Origin: Casuarius casuarius
Taxonomy: Eukaryota > Chordata > Aves > Casuariiformes > Casuariidae
Assembly (NCBI GenBank): GCA_003342895.1
Contig: PTFA01000035.1
Coordinates: 3,486,703 to 3,550,702, forward strand
Reading direction: 5' to 3'
DNA: 64,000 bases
This document shows, in pieces, positions 1 through 12,326 of the stretch. The position numbers and the translations under genes are program-made. Below the pieces are notes generated by a model that searched no databases, was not told where the DNA came from, and was given only the letters and a program-made list of their open reading frames with translations. The first letter of the stretch is position 1. The number at the start of each line of letters is the position of its first letter.

Positions 1-3000
1 CGATCATCAATGCAGCAATAAGAATTAGGAGCACCAACTGCAGAGGAAACAGGCCACAAAACAGAAGCTAAAAGCTGCTGTATAAGAAACATGGTCCCAA
101 TGCATTTCTAGGGAAGACAAAAGTTTGTCCCCTAGAGGAATAAATGTGCTAGGAACAAATCCATCAAAGACCCAGAGAGCACAAAAGTAATGGGCCAGAG
201 GGGCTCAGGTACCAGGCTACAGAGGTAGGAAATGGCAGGGCAAATACTGGCTGTTGGTTAGACAGTGTCATTCATTCCATTTCTTGCACCAGGATACATG
301 TAAACACACCACACCACAAAGGGTACTAATCAATCACAACAGCAACGTACATCAGCGAAAGTTTGCTTATGGTGAATGTTGTAGCATTAGTGTTACCGTC
401 ACCATCACCACCCCCTCCCATCCTCTTTCTTCCACGCAGATGGAGAAACACCATGCCAGAGTTATGATTAGCATAATGCTGGAGCTATCAAAAGCAGCTG
501 AGCAGTTCCTGACAGACCACTTTCCTTTTTTTTTTATTTAGAAGGGAAATAAGACAGACATATACCATGACTTTATTGCAGAAGGATGAAAGACGCATGT
601 GGAGTACTCCAAGGAAGGGTCCTATCCTTTCCAATGTTTCCCTTCCCCCCAATCTGCAGACGTGTCTCCACAGAACTATTAATATCCATGGGAAGCCCTA
701 AGCCCCCTCTTCCAGCCCACGCAGCATCACTGTGTCCCTGGGAGCTGGGCTCTCACAACCTGCCTATGAAGGCAAAGAGCAAAAATCCACGAGCATTAAT
801 ACCAGGGGCTGCAGCACTATTTCCAACAGCTTAACAGACAGACCTTGGGATACTAATGCAAAAGACATCTTACAGATGCAAAATGAAGGATACAGATGAT
901 GGCACTGTATAGCCTGCCTCCCACACAGAGTATCTTTCACATACTCCCAGAAACTCATCTGTATGTTTTTTAAAATGCTGGCTATCCTATCATCACATAT
1001 GCTTTTAGCAACTCTAATGCTTTGGATTTTACAGACCTTTCTGTAAAGATTTCACGCAGTCAATTTTGAAAGTTTAAAATGGAAGAGAACTACTGTGTAC
1101 TTGAGACTTAAATGAAATAATTACTCTTTTCTGTATTATTTTCAGTACAAAAAGATATATGTATTAATCTGAAGCCTTCCTCTAAAGTAGGAATTTCTAA
1201 TACCTACTCCCAAGTTAATCTACTGAGCAAGTTTGATGGTATGGGGAAAAAAAGTAAACTGGTTAAAACACCAAACAATTTGCAAGGTAAATACAGTAGC
1301 TTGCTTTTTCTTTCTTTTTTTCTTTTTTTTAAACTGTATCTAAAGGGAAATGCAGTGAGTTCTGTACTCAGGTATAGTAGCATCATGCTGATAATATTTG
1401 AATAAGGCAAAATTGTTATCGAACACGTGCCAAATATCCCAGCTTTCACTGTTAATTACAAAATGAGATTCAGTACCTTCAGGGAAAAAATGTCTACATA
1501 AGTTCGGATGGGGGCAGGGGGAGCAAAACAACATGCGGGGTCACTAAACATCAAAACCTAGCCACTGTTTAGGCAAGACAAAAGTTACGCTAGCTGTTGT
1601 CCAAAAAATACTTGCTCTCAGAAATATTTGTGGATAAGCATTATAAAACCTATTAACAGAGCCAACTTTGAAGTTCTCCTTTTTAATGTCAGTGCCTATT
1701 CTAAACCAAGAAAATGTGGCTGCTCTGAGAAAAATAGTTGATCATTTCACACAATGAAATATTAATTCTTCACTTATAGATCCTCTTAACTTTCACTTAC
1801 AAACTGTTCTAATGCAGAATTGTCAGGAATCTGTGAAAATAATGTGTAGTGACAGGTCTAGGATTAAGCTCTTCTCACATGGTTAGAATGGCTAAATTTG
1901 ACTGTAAATTGCTTTTAAAGAGCAAAGCATATACTGTAAGCCCTCTCATGCCTCCTACAAACTGCCATCAACAAGGCAGCTGGGACAAGTGTATGCTAGT
2001 AATTCATCTTAATTATTTGTCAGCAAAGCTGTCCTAATAGGATGTGTCTTTCATTTTGATTAAAACGACCCTCTGAAATCTGGTCCTCATAGAAAGCTGA
2101 CAAGCAGAGGTAAAAGTTGAACCTTCTGGCACTTCTAATTTTGTCTCTGGAAACTGAAAGAGTGCTTCTAAATAGTCTGACAAAACTATTTCTTCTGTTT
2201 GTATTTCTCAACTTATGCATCACGAAGAACCTGTTGATACCCCTTCAGTGATCAACAAACTTTGGTCCCTGTGATATTCATTTTACTTTCATGTCCCTCA
2301 TGCACGGTTTCTTCTATTACTTGAAGCTGTCAATAATTCAGTACTGTAGTTAAATAAATTACTTTTTTTTTTTTCCTACATACAGCTATGAATATGACAA
2401 ACACTTCTCATGATATCTGGCAAGTTTTAATCTTGTGCGTTTTGTAAGGTATAAACTGATACGGTATATCATGTTGTCCCAAGACTTAGGTACACAACAC
2501 TCTTGAATACAAGTTTTTAATCACGCTGCACTGACATGAGATTTCTTTAGAATTCTCATTTTTTAAATGTCTTAGGACTTGTCATTTGATGGGATGAGTA
2601 CATAAACAAAACTGACATTTACTGATAGGATACAACATCACAGATTTGATATTAAAGTTGTTAGCCTTTTAGAAGTCTTTTAATCGAGATTTTCTCATAA
2701 GACCATAATACGTTTCACTTTATGATACCAGTTACACGTGAAATGCAATTTCAGCATTACAATTCCAGATGAAGTTGTGTGTGCAATTAGAAGACACAGA
2801 CAGTACCTTCAGGGCTTTTCTATCAGGTAGGCTAAAAGGTACATCAAGGGAAGAAGCCTGGATGGGAGAGGCGGCTGGGGAAGGGGCCGCTGTCGGTAGG
2901 AAGACAATAACTGAGCAAATATTAACACTAGCTGGAAAATAGGCAAAAACAAATTTCTTGCTTTTCAGCTAGCTCTCCCAGATTGTTACAGAGGAAAGAG

Positions 3001-4874
3001 AGGTTGTAACACTTCAGTTAGCTCAGATGAAAGAAGAAAGAAAATACACAAATATGTTGGTGGTTTATCCAGTTGCTCCTCTCCTCTTTTTTTTTGGGGG
3101 GTGGAGGGGTAATTTAACTTCTGCTCCACTTAAAACAATGGGAGAGTTGGGGGATGCGCCAAGACAATGTGATACATATCCCTGACAGCATCAGCCTTAA
3201 ACATAAAAATGATGAGATAAAATACAATGCCTTAGATTTTTACTGTCTTGGCACACAGAAGATAACAATTAGGAAGGTTTTGAATACTAATTCATTACTT
3301 GGTGAGGGGGGATACAGGTGCGAAAAGTGAAAAAAGAAAGCTCAGGTATCAGCCTACTTAGAATTGGGCTTCTGAGACCGACCAAGTTAAAGACTGTTTC
3401 AAATGTTTATTCCTCCCTTCCTATTTCTGTGCCAAAAAGTTCTGCTGTTCTCTCTAATGTTCAAGACAGTTCCCTGACCAGCATGTCAGCTTTGAGTCAG
3501 TCAGATAGAAATGTTCCATGTATATCAAATGCCAAAAGGTCTCAGACTCATCTCCACGTTAGATGATGATGCGAGGTACCCCTCAGAATCTGGCTCCATA
3601 GGCCTTGACCTCATACTTGCAACAGTAGTATCTTGCCACCCTTTCACATTAGTGTAGCTTTCCCTGAAAAAGAACCGAGCTCTAAGGCTGTAGTTCTACA
3701 TACGCTATGCAGCACAAACTGGGATTACTGCCAGAAAGCAAAGGAAGAAATAAATCCTTCCCTCTCCTCCATCTTCAGCTGCTTGTTCCAGTTCCCATTC
3801 TGCCCCCTCCCTTGTGGCCACAGCACAAGCTTTTCATGAGCTGGGCTGAAATATTGCAAAAATAAAAACAAACAGTTTTAAGTAGGAAAAAGGGTGTTCA
3901 ACTTCTTCTGGTCAGTGATGCACCAATGAAGGGAAAAGGCTGGAGAAACGCAGCCAAGGTGGAAGCAAAAGTGGTACTCCATCCTTCAACAGAAAAAACA
4001 CACAAAGCTGTGAGGCAGAGCACATGAAGAATCAAGCAGAAAAGCATACGAAACTTCCTCTTTTGTATTTTTAATAAAGGCAGTATCCTGATATTATGCT
4101 GGATTTTCATATCTGTTTGCATTTTTCCAGTCCTTAATGAGTGCTAGGAACAGATTTTGGACGAATAAGAAAGGCATGCAATGAAATGCTTTAATCCTGC
4201 ATAACTTCCACCTATTTTGTCTGGCGTTGGACATCAAAAAACATCCTGAATACTGTGCAATATGTTCATTGTCATAAATCACACCCAGACACTTGGAGCA
4301 GTAAATCAATACTGTTCCTATCTCCTGCAGGAGGGACAGAAGGCTTACATAACCCGCAGAGCGAGAGGGGAAACCTGCCAGCCTGCTCTAAATAGGTCTT
4401 CCAAACATGAGTAACAATCCCTGCAAGGTTTTGCACTCACTAGGAGGGGAAGAAAAAGAAAAAAAAGCTACTGCTCCTGACACCTCCCCCCTCCACAAAA
4501 ATTTATTGTTTGTGGTATATAGCCGTCATAGCACTGGCATCAACATCTTTGTTTCAAAGAAAAAGACAGGCAGTAGAAAGAAGTAGACCACAAAAAGGGC
4601 TAAGCAGAAGCCAGCCTGTCCTACTCCAAAAGGCAAATGAAAAGAAAGGAAAAAACAAACAACAAAAAAAAAAGATTCTTTCCACCTCCATAGATAAACT
4701 CAAAAAGGATTTGGAAAGAGTGCTTGTTCTTGGTATCCCAGTCACTCTGCAGAAATCAAAATCTACAATGAGGGAATGGACAAAGCAGGAGGATCGACAT
4801 TCTCTGAAATACCCAGTCTTCCAAGAGTCTTGCCGGTAAGCTAGGTTTGTGCAAATTGGTTTTTCACACCAAGG

Positions 4875-4898
<24 letters not shown>
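4875..4898. repeat. Poly-T tract (T24)
   Basis: An uninterrupted run of 24 T is followed by A5 and a G run. It is a mononucleotide microsatellite. No SINE or pseudogene body is recognisable beside it, so it does not look like a retroposon tail. Confidence 0.95.
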
Positions 4899-4905
<7 letters not shown>

Positions 4906-5168
4906 GGGGGACCCCATCCCAGGTGATACTTAGCAACACTGATGCAATTTTCAATTTAATTTTCATGTCATCAAATTACTTGAGGGGGACCCCAAAAAAA
5001 CATAAAAGCCCAATTGTTTCTGTCAGTATTTTCTAAATGCTTTATCATCATTCCAACTGGTTTTTCTTGAATGTTTCTTCATTTTTATCTAAAAAAAAGA
5101 CTTTCAAATATTAAAAATTGGCCAAATGATAAGTGAAACAATTTGGTAAAGGTTTCACTTAACTCTGT

Positions 5169-5182
5169 CCCCCCCCCCCCCC
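5169..5182. repeat. Poly-C tract (C14)
   Basis: Fourteen consecutive C stand in otherwise AT-rich sequence. It is a mononucleotide microsatellite, and the complementary G run could stack into a quadruplex-like structure. Confidence 0.95.
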
Positions 5183-5529
5183 AAATAAGCAAGATTGACT
5201 TCAAAATTGCCAAAGAGATTAAAAATTCATCCTTATTCCAGCTCAGCACAGATAGGCCAACATAACTTTCTTTCACCTTCCTGTCACAGAACAGCTCCTA
5301 GGAACATCAATCTCTGACTTGTGTTAGCAAGAAGGAGGCAGGTACATAACACCAGAAATACAAGAAGAAAAATGTCCCTAACATTTGGAGACCCTGAATT
5401 TTAGGAGAAATATTAGTTCCCAGAGTTTAGCATGTGAGGGCCAGAGACAATTCACGTTTACTTCAGAACAAGGGATGATAAAGCACAAAGAGGACAGGAA
5501 GACCTTTTCATCAAAATAGAATGAGCCAT

Positions 5530-5745
5530 GCTGGAGTTAGGAAATCAGTTTTCTGTTCTTGGCTCTACCACTCAAGCACCCTGGGAATTTGGGCAAGTTC
5601 TTTGAATTTCTGTTTGCTTCTGTTTTCTCCAATTAAAAAAAAAAAAAAAAGAAAAAAAAAAAGAAAAAAAGATGCTTACCTCCCTAGACAAAATGATTCA
5701 AGATGAACAGATGAAAAACTCTAAAAAGGTATTAAAAGATTTTTT
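5530..5745 (+). repeat. MIR-type ancient SINE, degraded
   Basis: The order of motifs follows the MIR consensus as I know it. First comes a 'gttcttggctctaccact' block at about 5553 (consensus: tggctctgccact). Then 'tttgggcaagttctttga' at about 5588 matches the core 'cttgggcaagtcactt'. A 'tctgttttctcc' block follows (consensus: cagtttcctcatctg), then an A-rich part, then 'gatgcttacctccct' (consensus: aatacttacctccc), and finally an A-rich tail resembling 'gattaaatgagataatg'. MIR is a tRNA-derived SINE mobilised by L2-class LINEs in early amniotes, and a few copies survive in birds. The copy is non-coding. Boundaries are approximate to 15 bases. Confidence 0.75.
5635..5670. repeat. A-rich microsatellite inside the MIR copy
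   Basis: Thirty-six bases consist of A with only two interrupting G. The tract sits where the MIR consensus has its short A-rich segment (between the 'catctg' and 'cttacctcc' blocks), so it most likely arose by slippage from that segment rather than by a new insertion. Confidence 0.85.
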
Positions 5746-6390
5746 GCATTTTGCCTAAGATCTAGAGTCTTAAAACCTTCTGTAATTCACAGCTCAGTGA
5801 ATTATTCTGAAACATAAAAGTCTTTGGATGAAAATATTTGCATTTAGATACATTTAACCTTACATTAAAACCAAAATATGAATAATACTTTAATGCTCTT
5901 GTCATATTTATTAGCTCTGCTCAAGGTGAGTGAAAGCTCTTGGGAACAGATGTGCTAGACCTTCTCCCCTTCCCCCATTCACTTTTTTTCCCCCTTCTTA
6001 AACTGCAGGAGTTTAGTTCTAGCACTATTTTTTCATACCAGTCTTTCTTTCCCCCCCCGCCCCTCCTGGCACAAAAATCAGAATGCAGCAAAGACATAAG
6101 GGATGAAGGAAGAAAGAAATAAGACGAGCTACTAAATTAACAGTATAAAGAATGAAAGGGACACAAAACTGGTAGTTTGAGATAGATTGTAACCTATTCT
6201 GCCAGGAGCCTCTATGTCATTTCAATCCAAAGCTTCACTCCTGGAGTTCAGGCTAATTATTGCTTATATTTCTGTTCTGATGGTATGTAAAGCGTATCAG
6301 GTACTTTTCATGGACATAGATATTGAAGGGACAATCAACTGTCCCTTTGGCCTTAAGAATTTAAAAAAGGGGGGTGAGGGGGAGAGAAAG

Positions 6391-6425
6391 CGTGCATGCG
6401 CGCGCGAGAGAGAGAGCACGCGCAC
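6391..6425. repeat. Alternating GC/GA simple sequence
   Basis: A run beginning 'cgtgcatgcgcgcgcgag' continues as GA repeats and ends 'gcacgcgcac'. It follows a purine-rich stretch from 6363. Alternating purine-pyrimidine CG and CA/TG steps of this kind favour Z-DNA. It is notable because CpG is rare in the rest of the window. Confidence 0.85.
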
Positions 6426-9055
6426 TAATCAACATTTTTCAGAGAATGAATTACGGTACTGTGCAAGAAAACATGTAGTGCTGCCATATCAGAATCCTTC
6501 CCGGACACTGGTGGCAACACCTGTGATGAGTGATTCCACCCACTCCAAGAATCTCAAAATGAAAAAGAGTCTCAGCCTGAGCCTAATACTGCAGTATTAT
6601 ACTAGTTATCACTGCTAAACTTTTTCTGCAGTAATGAAACCAAATATAAGGGTGACATCAACATCCAGACAAATGTTTCTGTTGGGAATTATGCATGTTT
6701 GCTGACACAGCAAATGAAAATACTTGAAACTGGAACCCACTTCCCCACATTGCTGAAAATCCATGTACAAGATGTTGGCAATCCATCTCTGTATTTCTGC
6801 TGGTACAAGTACAAGCTGTATATAAAATGTTCTGAACTCTGAAAGGAAGCTTATGTATCTTTAAAAAGCTGCATCATAAAAGGCATTGAAAAACAATCTA
6901 TAGAGAAGAAGGCAGGTACACAGGTTGACCTCACAGGTCTCAGAAAATATTCTAAGAAAAACAGTCTGTTTGTCCCATAAGACTTAAGTGAATCTTCATC
7001 CAGGCTTTCTGCACATCAACACAACAGAAGGGAAGAAGAGCGAGAGAAACAATTAGGAGACTACACAACATTGCCTCATTTCTCAGCAACAGCCCTATTA
7101 AGGAAAAGGGGGTAGAAGTATAGAAGAGAAACATCATCAAGAGAGGGAGAATGGGAAACAAGAACAGAATGAACAGTGGAGGGACAGGAAGGAATAGCAT
7201 ACTGCATCAGCATGGGAAAAGAGCAAAGAACGCACCAGTAGCGTAGATTGTCTCCATGGCTGTGGTCTGTCCAGGTCTTACACCTCATTTACTTTCTAAA
7301 ATACCTCTGTAATAGATATTTCCTTTTCTTCTATAGCTCCATGACAACAGATGCAGAGTACTGCTAAGACAATGTCTACACTAAAATACGTGGTTATTAC
7401 AAAAGATCTTTCAGGAGAAACGTAGTTATGAGGGGTTTTCTCGTGGTAGGTGATAACAGCATACTCATTTTAAATGAAGCATTGCTTGCCTGTAACTTAA
7501 GTATTCCTCATTCTTTCATCATGTTCCTCTCCTGTTTTCTCTATTAGAGATGTTCATAGTTTCATAGCATGAATCATACTATGAAAGCGATTTTCCAGGG
7601 GTCCCATTCCTGACTGCACAGGACATACAGCCTTCCTCTGAAAATTTCTCTGACCACCAGCTATAATGTACTAACATCCATTAAGAGTAACTTACACACT
7701 TGTATTAGTATCATAATCAAGACTAACCTAGCCGGTAGTTTTACTACTGCTATTGCTAATTTATCCAATAGTCTGGAGCACTATCTTCCATCAAAAAGTA
7801 TCTTCTGCCTCCAATCTATTATCAAAAATGACTAACAACCAAATGCTTAACAATTACTATTGAGATGCACTCTTAAATGCTGATCACCACCTTCAGGCTT
7901 TCCTCAGGCTGCTCATCACCCTCCCTGAATCCTTCCCATCATCTCTCTTGGTGGAAGATATATCTTCCCCAGATCTGTTGGTACGACCTCCCCTAGAGTC
8001 ACTCTTAACATGATTATTCCAGAACTACTTAGATTAGCTTGGACAATAACAGTAATAGAGTTTTTCTAATCTGAATCATTTTGAGAAAATCATGTTAAAG
8101 AACAATTACCTGTTCAGTCATGGAAGCAGATCCGACAGGGCAAAATCCTCTTAACCTGCCTCAAATTCAGCCAGTACCTCATGTCCAGCTGCAGCCTCAC
8201 TAACAGTAGTAACCTTCTACATGAACTCACCCTTGTCCTCTGCAGGACAAGATGAAGAAAGACTCTTGTACTAGGCAGGTATTTTTGTATGATGGACAAC
8301 AGGCACTTAACTTATGCACCCACATTAGGAGCCTGGGTTCCCCATGAAATCTGTAGAGCTCTCGTAGAACAATTCAGGAGCAGTTGTCTGTATAGGAAAC
8401 TTAACTTCAGCATCTGATACTCTAGTATGAGTACCCACCATACTACACATTCTAGTAGCAGCATGATTTCACCTTAAAATTTAAGCAGCAGACAGCAAGT
8501 GTTACCAGAATTAGCATGGAAAAAAGAGACAACACTTAAAATGATACTGAATTTTATAATTCATACAAACATAACATTTGTCATAGAGCTTAACTTTGAC
8601 TATATGCACTCAAAGCTCTTAAGGAGCATAAACAAAATTTATCATTGCAACTATGCTGCACATCTATTTTTTAATACAGCAGAATTCAGAGCTTACTGTT
8701 TAGTGGGAACATTTGTGTGGACAGCCTCCTGAACTACACCTCAGTGGAAAGCAGTCACATTTGAAGGCAATACATTCCTGGAAAAATTTTAAGGTTCATT
8801 TCTTTTCTGGACAAAAAACCTAAAAGTTTAAAAATCACCAATGTGATTAAAAATCACTCTGAGGCATGAAACCTTTTTCAGCTCAGAACGTTATTTATAT
8901 TTAAAAGCCTCTACTGCAATGGCATGTGCAAATAAAACAAAACAGGCAAGGCTTGGCAGGTGAGATTCACTTTGGCTGTTATGTAATAAATAGCTACTCT
9001 GCTCTCAGTTATGCTGCTTGAAAACCAGATTAGCCCAATGGACCAACAGTGCTTC

Positions 9056-9084
9056 ATGCCAGTACATGCACCCTGGCATGTACT
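9056..9084. repeat. Overlapping alternative inverted repeats
   Basis: Arms AGTACATGC (9061-9069) and GCATGTACT (9076-9084) are perfect complements around a 6-base loop. A competing stem is formed by ATGCCAG (9056-9062) and CTGGCAT (9073-9079). Only one of the two hairpins can form at a time. No function can be inferred. Confidence 0.7.
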
Positions 9085-9587
9085 AGTACAAAAGGAATGT
9101 GGAGGAGAAAGAGCAAAAAGAGATACAGAGAGATGGCCAAATGACATCAAATGACTCAATGCCAGTTCTGTCCCTCCTCCACTGAACAAATTGCTAGCAG
9201 GAAGCCAGCTGCACAAGTTGTCTTAGCCAATTTCTCTAGCATAGAGTTCATTATAGTTAAGATTTTCTTGATATACAAAATGGAAGACATTTAAGCCCCT
9301 TTTTCTATAGGGAGCAGCTCTGTCAGACATATCACGAGGAAAACCCTGCCCTGAGTACTCCAGAATGAGTTATTCCAAGTTTGCCTACCCCAACCTTACG
9401 TATCATTTATTCCATCTATATTTCAAGGAGTGTGTGTGTGCATGGCGGGGGGGGGATCTAAAGAGTGAACCAGAAACCTTTCCTAAGGTTACCACCCCTT
9501 CCCATGTCCTTTTTAAGAGGCTGAGACATGTCTGTCAGTTTTACTACTGCTTCCTTTAAATATAATACAATTCTACATTTTGAATTG

Positions 9588-9613
9588 CGTCACCCTTGAT
9601 TTCAAGGGTGATG
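9588..9613. repeat. Near-perfect hairpin, 10-bp arms
   Basis: TCACCCTTGA (9590-9599) and TCAAGGGTGA (9602-9611) are perfect complements separated by two bases. A G-T and a C-G pair extend the stem on the outside. The stem is too short for a microRNA precursor. It may be a chance palindrome or the fold-back core of a lost DNA transposon. Confidence 0.8.
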
Positions 9614-11360
9614 ATGCCAGGGTTTCTTTTCACATTTTAAAATGTACACATGGATATCTCTGTGAATCCAACTAACACAAAGATGGATTTTCGGGGAAGA
9701 GAAATCAATCTTGGGCTTTTAAAAATCCTGGAGATTCACCAAATATTTTGCAGCACAACGTTCTCATTTACATCCAAGACACAATATATAAGCAGGATCC
9801 AAAAAAACATTCAGGCCTTACAAGCGATCTCCTTCTCTTGAGCAGAGGCCATTTTTTCCCACAGTATTCTTCTATCCTCGAAGGTTACTTTTTTACAGAT
9901 GCTAAAAGGTAGGGAAAAGGAGAAGGGTTCCCTTTTTTCCCCCCTCTCAGAAAACCTGTGCTCCTTCCCCCTGTTCCCTGAAGGGAGTGAATAAGAAAAA
10001 AGTCCACTAATAGGAAGGAGTAGAATTTATTGAAGGGATATAATGACAACAAAGAGACTGCTAAGAGGACCAAAGGTGAGGTGCACAGCAACCCTTAAAA
10101 AGAATGGGTATTAAAATCTTCAGATATTAATCCAACCTGTGACCCTTGTCATCGGTTAAAATATCAGATGGTATTGCAACATTAACCAGCAGACATTTCA
10201 GAACAGTTCAAACAGCCTGTGCGAGTCTAATTAACTCTGCCCCCAAATCTGTCATCCAGTACAGAAAAATAAGATGGGAAAATTCAGCATGACTCAAAAG
10301 TAAAAGGTAGGTGGGATGAGAATACTTACACTGGCATTTATTATGGAAGAAGATTAGTATAATCAGACCCAGCAAACAATCAGCGCTCAATCTGCACAGG
10401 GATGAGCTTTCCTTTTCAGCATGTTAAACTTTTACTGCCAAGAAAGCCTTGCAGCCGGAAGGGTATTTCAGGGTCATTTTGTTTCAAGTAGTGCCATCAG
10501 CAAATGGGTGTACACACGCGCTCTGCCCCATGGTTTGGTTCTAGCTGCTTGTTGTTTTCTTGCTCTCCTTGTCTAAACTAAAGGTCTTTGACTGTTTATA
10601 TAAAGAAATGAACACCAATGAAGAGCTGGTTATCTTGGACAGACACGATCAAACACCTGTGCTTACTTACAGTTACATAGGCAAAGTACACAGCCCTTAC
10701 GCTGCTTTACTCAGGAGTCATTCTGAGAAAGATTATAAGTGAGAATGATACTGGCATAATTAGACACCAATGTATTAAACAGGGCCGGCGTCAGCAGTCT
10801 GTTAGAATTCAAAGCAGTAATCCCAGCCAGAAGCATATACTGCAATGCTACGCCCCGCACTCGGCTGCAAGCCGATTACCAGACTTCCAACGTGAGAAGC
10901 AGAATACCTGAACTACACTAAAGAAGGTACCACAATCCTACCCAATTCACACAGATACGATAGAAATACTGACCTGCTGAAAAAGACAGAAAATAAGCTG
11001 CAAGTTATGCTAAGCCTTCCTCCCAGCACTCCTATACTTTCTTTTTTTATTATAATTATGTCTCCTCCTTTTACATAGCTACCTTCATGCTAGCTTTGTA
11101 GTACTGAATACTGATGACAATATCCAGTGCATCGCCAATCTTTCCCTTTTATTTGAGTACTTAATGTCCGATACATACCTTTCCAAGATTAGCTCATTTT
11201 TGGACATACTAGGTATTTCAGCCTTGGCTTTGCTCTTCTCTGATATTAAATAATAATGTGTGCAGTTCCATTTGGGAGTACAAAGATGTTAGCAGCTTCA
11301 CCATTCAGAGTTCATGAATGCAGAAAAATAATATAACAAATGACTGAAACTGGACAAGTT

Positions 11361-11380
11361 GCTCCAAAAGGCTCCAAAAG
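11361..11380. repeat. Perfect 10-mer tandem duplication
   Basis: The unit 'gctccaaaag' occurs twice head to tail with no change, followed by the first two bases of a diverged third unit. It is a short local duplication, probably a recent slippage event. Confidence 0.95.
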
Positions 11381-12195
11381 CTATAATGAATGCATTACAC
11401 AACTAGTTTTCAAATTACAGCATTTTGTCTTGAAAATTGTATTTCTTTGATGGGAGAAAATGATTCCAAAAATCACTCTTCTAAAAGTATGATGTTAAAA
11501 AAATAAATAAAATATTTTTCCTTTTAAATCCTGGCCCTGTTCAATTTCCAAATGGATAGTATCTTTGTGTCATTGGTTTCAATGACAGCAGTAGGCCATT
11601 ACAGTGCTAAAAGAAAATGCCTGTAGTCCTCATATTGACCTTCGGCACTTACCTTCTTCACTCATGCTCATGAGCTCTTACAGGCTAGAATATCTTCTTC
11701 TAAAGATGAACATTTCTTTAAGTCAGGAAATACTGTTAAATACTACCTCTTGACCTTCTCCCTTTGAGGAAGACAAAATTAAATCTCTCCAAATGCAAGT
11801 AACTGCCTTTCCTGTTAAGTTTATTTGATTACTAGGAAACCTTAGATCCAAAGGATGTAAGAGAGATGAAAAGCAACATTAGCTGATGTGTATCAAATCC
11901 ACTCCACTTAGATCAAGCAGTTCTAAAAAGTTATTAGCACTATGCTGTGGAAAGAATACAGGCTGCTTCTACAACATGTTTTCACTATTCGCTGACAAAA
12001 TCCATGCCTTTACAGTGTAATATACTCCAGGCACAGACAAAGCAAATATTTGGTTGGGGTTTTGGGGGGTTTTTTTGTTTTTTTTTTTTAAAGACAGAAT
12101 GCAATTTAAGCAGTGACACCAATTTAGTCTTGACTGCCTTCTGATCGAATGAACTTAGTCACTTCACTACTAAAATAAAGGAGCTACTATACTTT

Positions 12196-12211
12196 AAAAA
12201 AAAAAAAAAAA
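12196..12211. repeat. Poly-A tract (A16)
   Basis: Sixteen consecutive A. No retroposed body is recognisable upstream. CR1, the dominant avian LINE, does not produce poly-A tails, so this is best read as a microsatellite. Confidence 0.95.
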
Positions 12212-12305
12212 GAAATTAACTAAATTGTTCTGAACAAAACACTTTCAGTTTATGAGCTAGTTAATCCACTTTTAATATTTTACTAAATGGATATCCACAA
12301 AATTT

Positions 12306-12326
12306 AAAAAAAAAAAAAAAAAAAAA
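12306..12326. repeat. Poly-A tract (A21)
   Basis: Twenty-one consecutive A, about 95 bases after another A run at 12196-12211. The intervening DNA shows no recognisable element. Confidence 0.95.

Larger units (their letters stand above)
1..5529. other. Gene-free AT-rich stretch, start of window
   Basis: No gene is recognisable here. Open frames reach at most 109 codons and none resembles a known protein. Simple tracts are a T9/G-rich run at 3087-3110, a 24-base T run at 4875-4898 and a 14-base C run at 5169-5182. Two weak minus-strand exon candidates (2807-2889 and 1801-1830) are described under findings. A third minus-strand frame ending near 1340 reads like protein for about 35 codons, begins after a plausible acceptor near 1451, and lacks a compatible partner exon. 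Otherwise I see only unique intergenic or intronic sequence. Confidence 0.6.

Noticed and set aside
960..1000. 'ctcatctgtatgttttttaaaatg' -like word resembling a MIR core
   Set aside because: Only the one word matches. The expected preceding 'gggcaag' block and following blocks are absent.
1340..1534. Minus-strand frame that reads like a protein C-terminus for about 35 codons
   Set aside because: The plausible acceptor near 1451 gives a phase that does not match the upstream microexon candidate, and part of the frame overlaps the intron side. No protein is recognised.
6214..6618. 134-codon plus-strand frame
   Set aside because: It runs through the GA/CG simple-sequence tract, which encodes Arg/Glu repeats. 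The frame is kept open by low-complexity DNA.
7555..7600. 'tttcatagcatgaatcatactatg' region resembling the tail of a minus-strand CR1
   Set aside because: The sequence beyond the short word does not follow the CR1 3' consensus.
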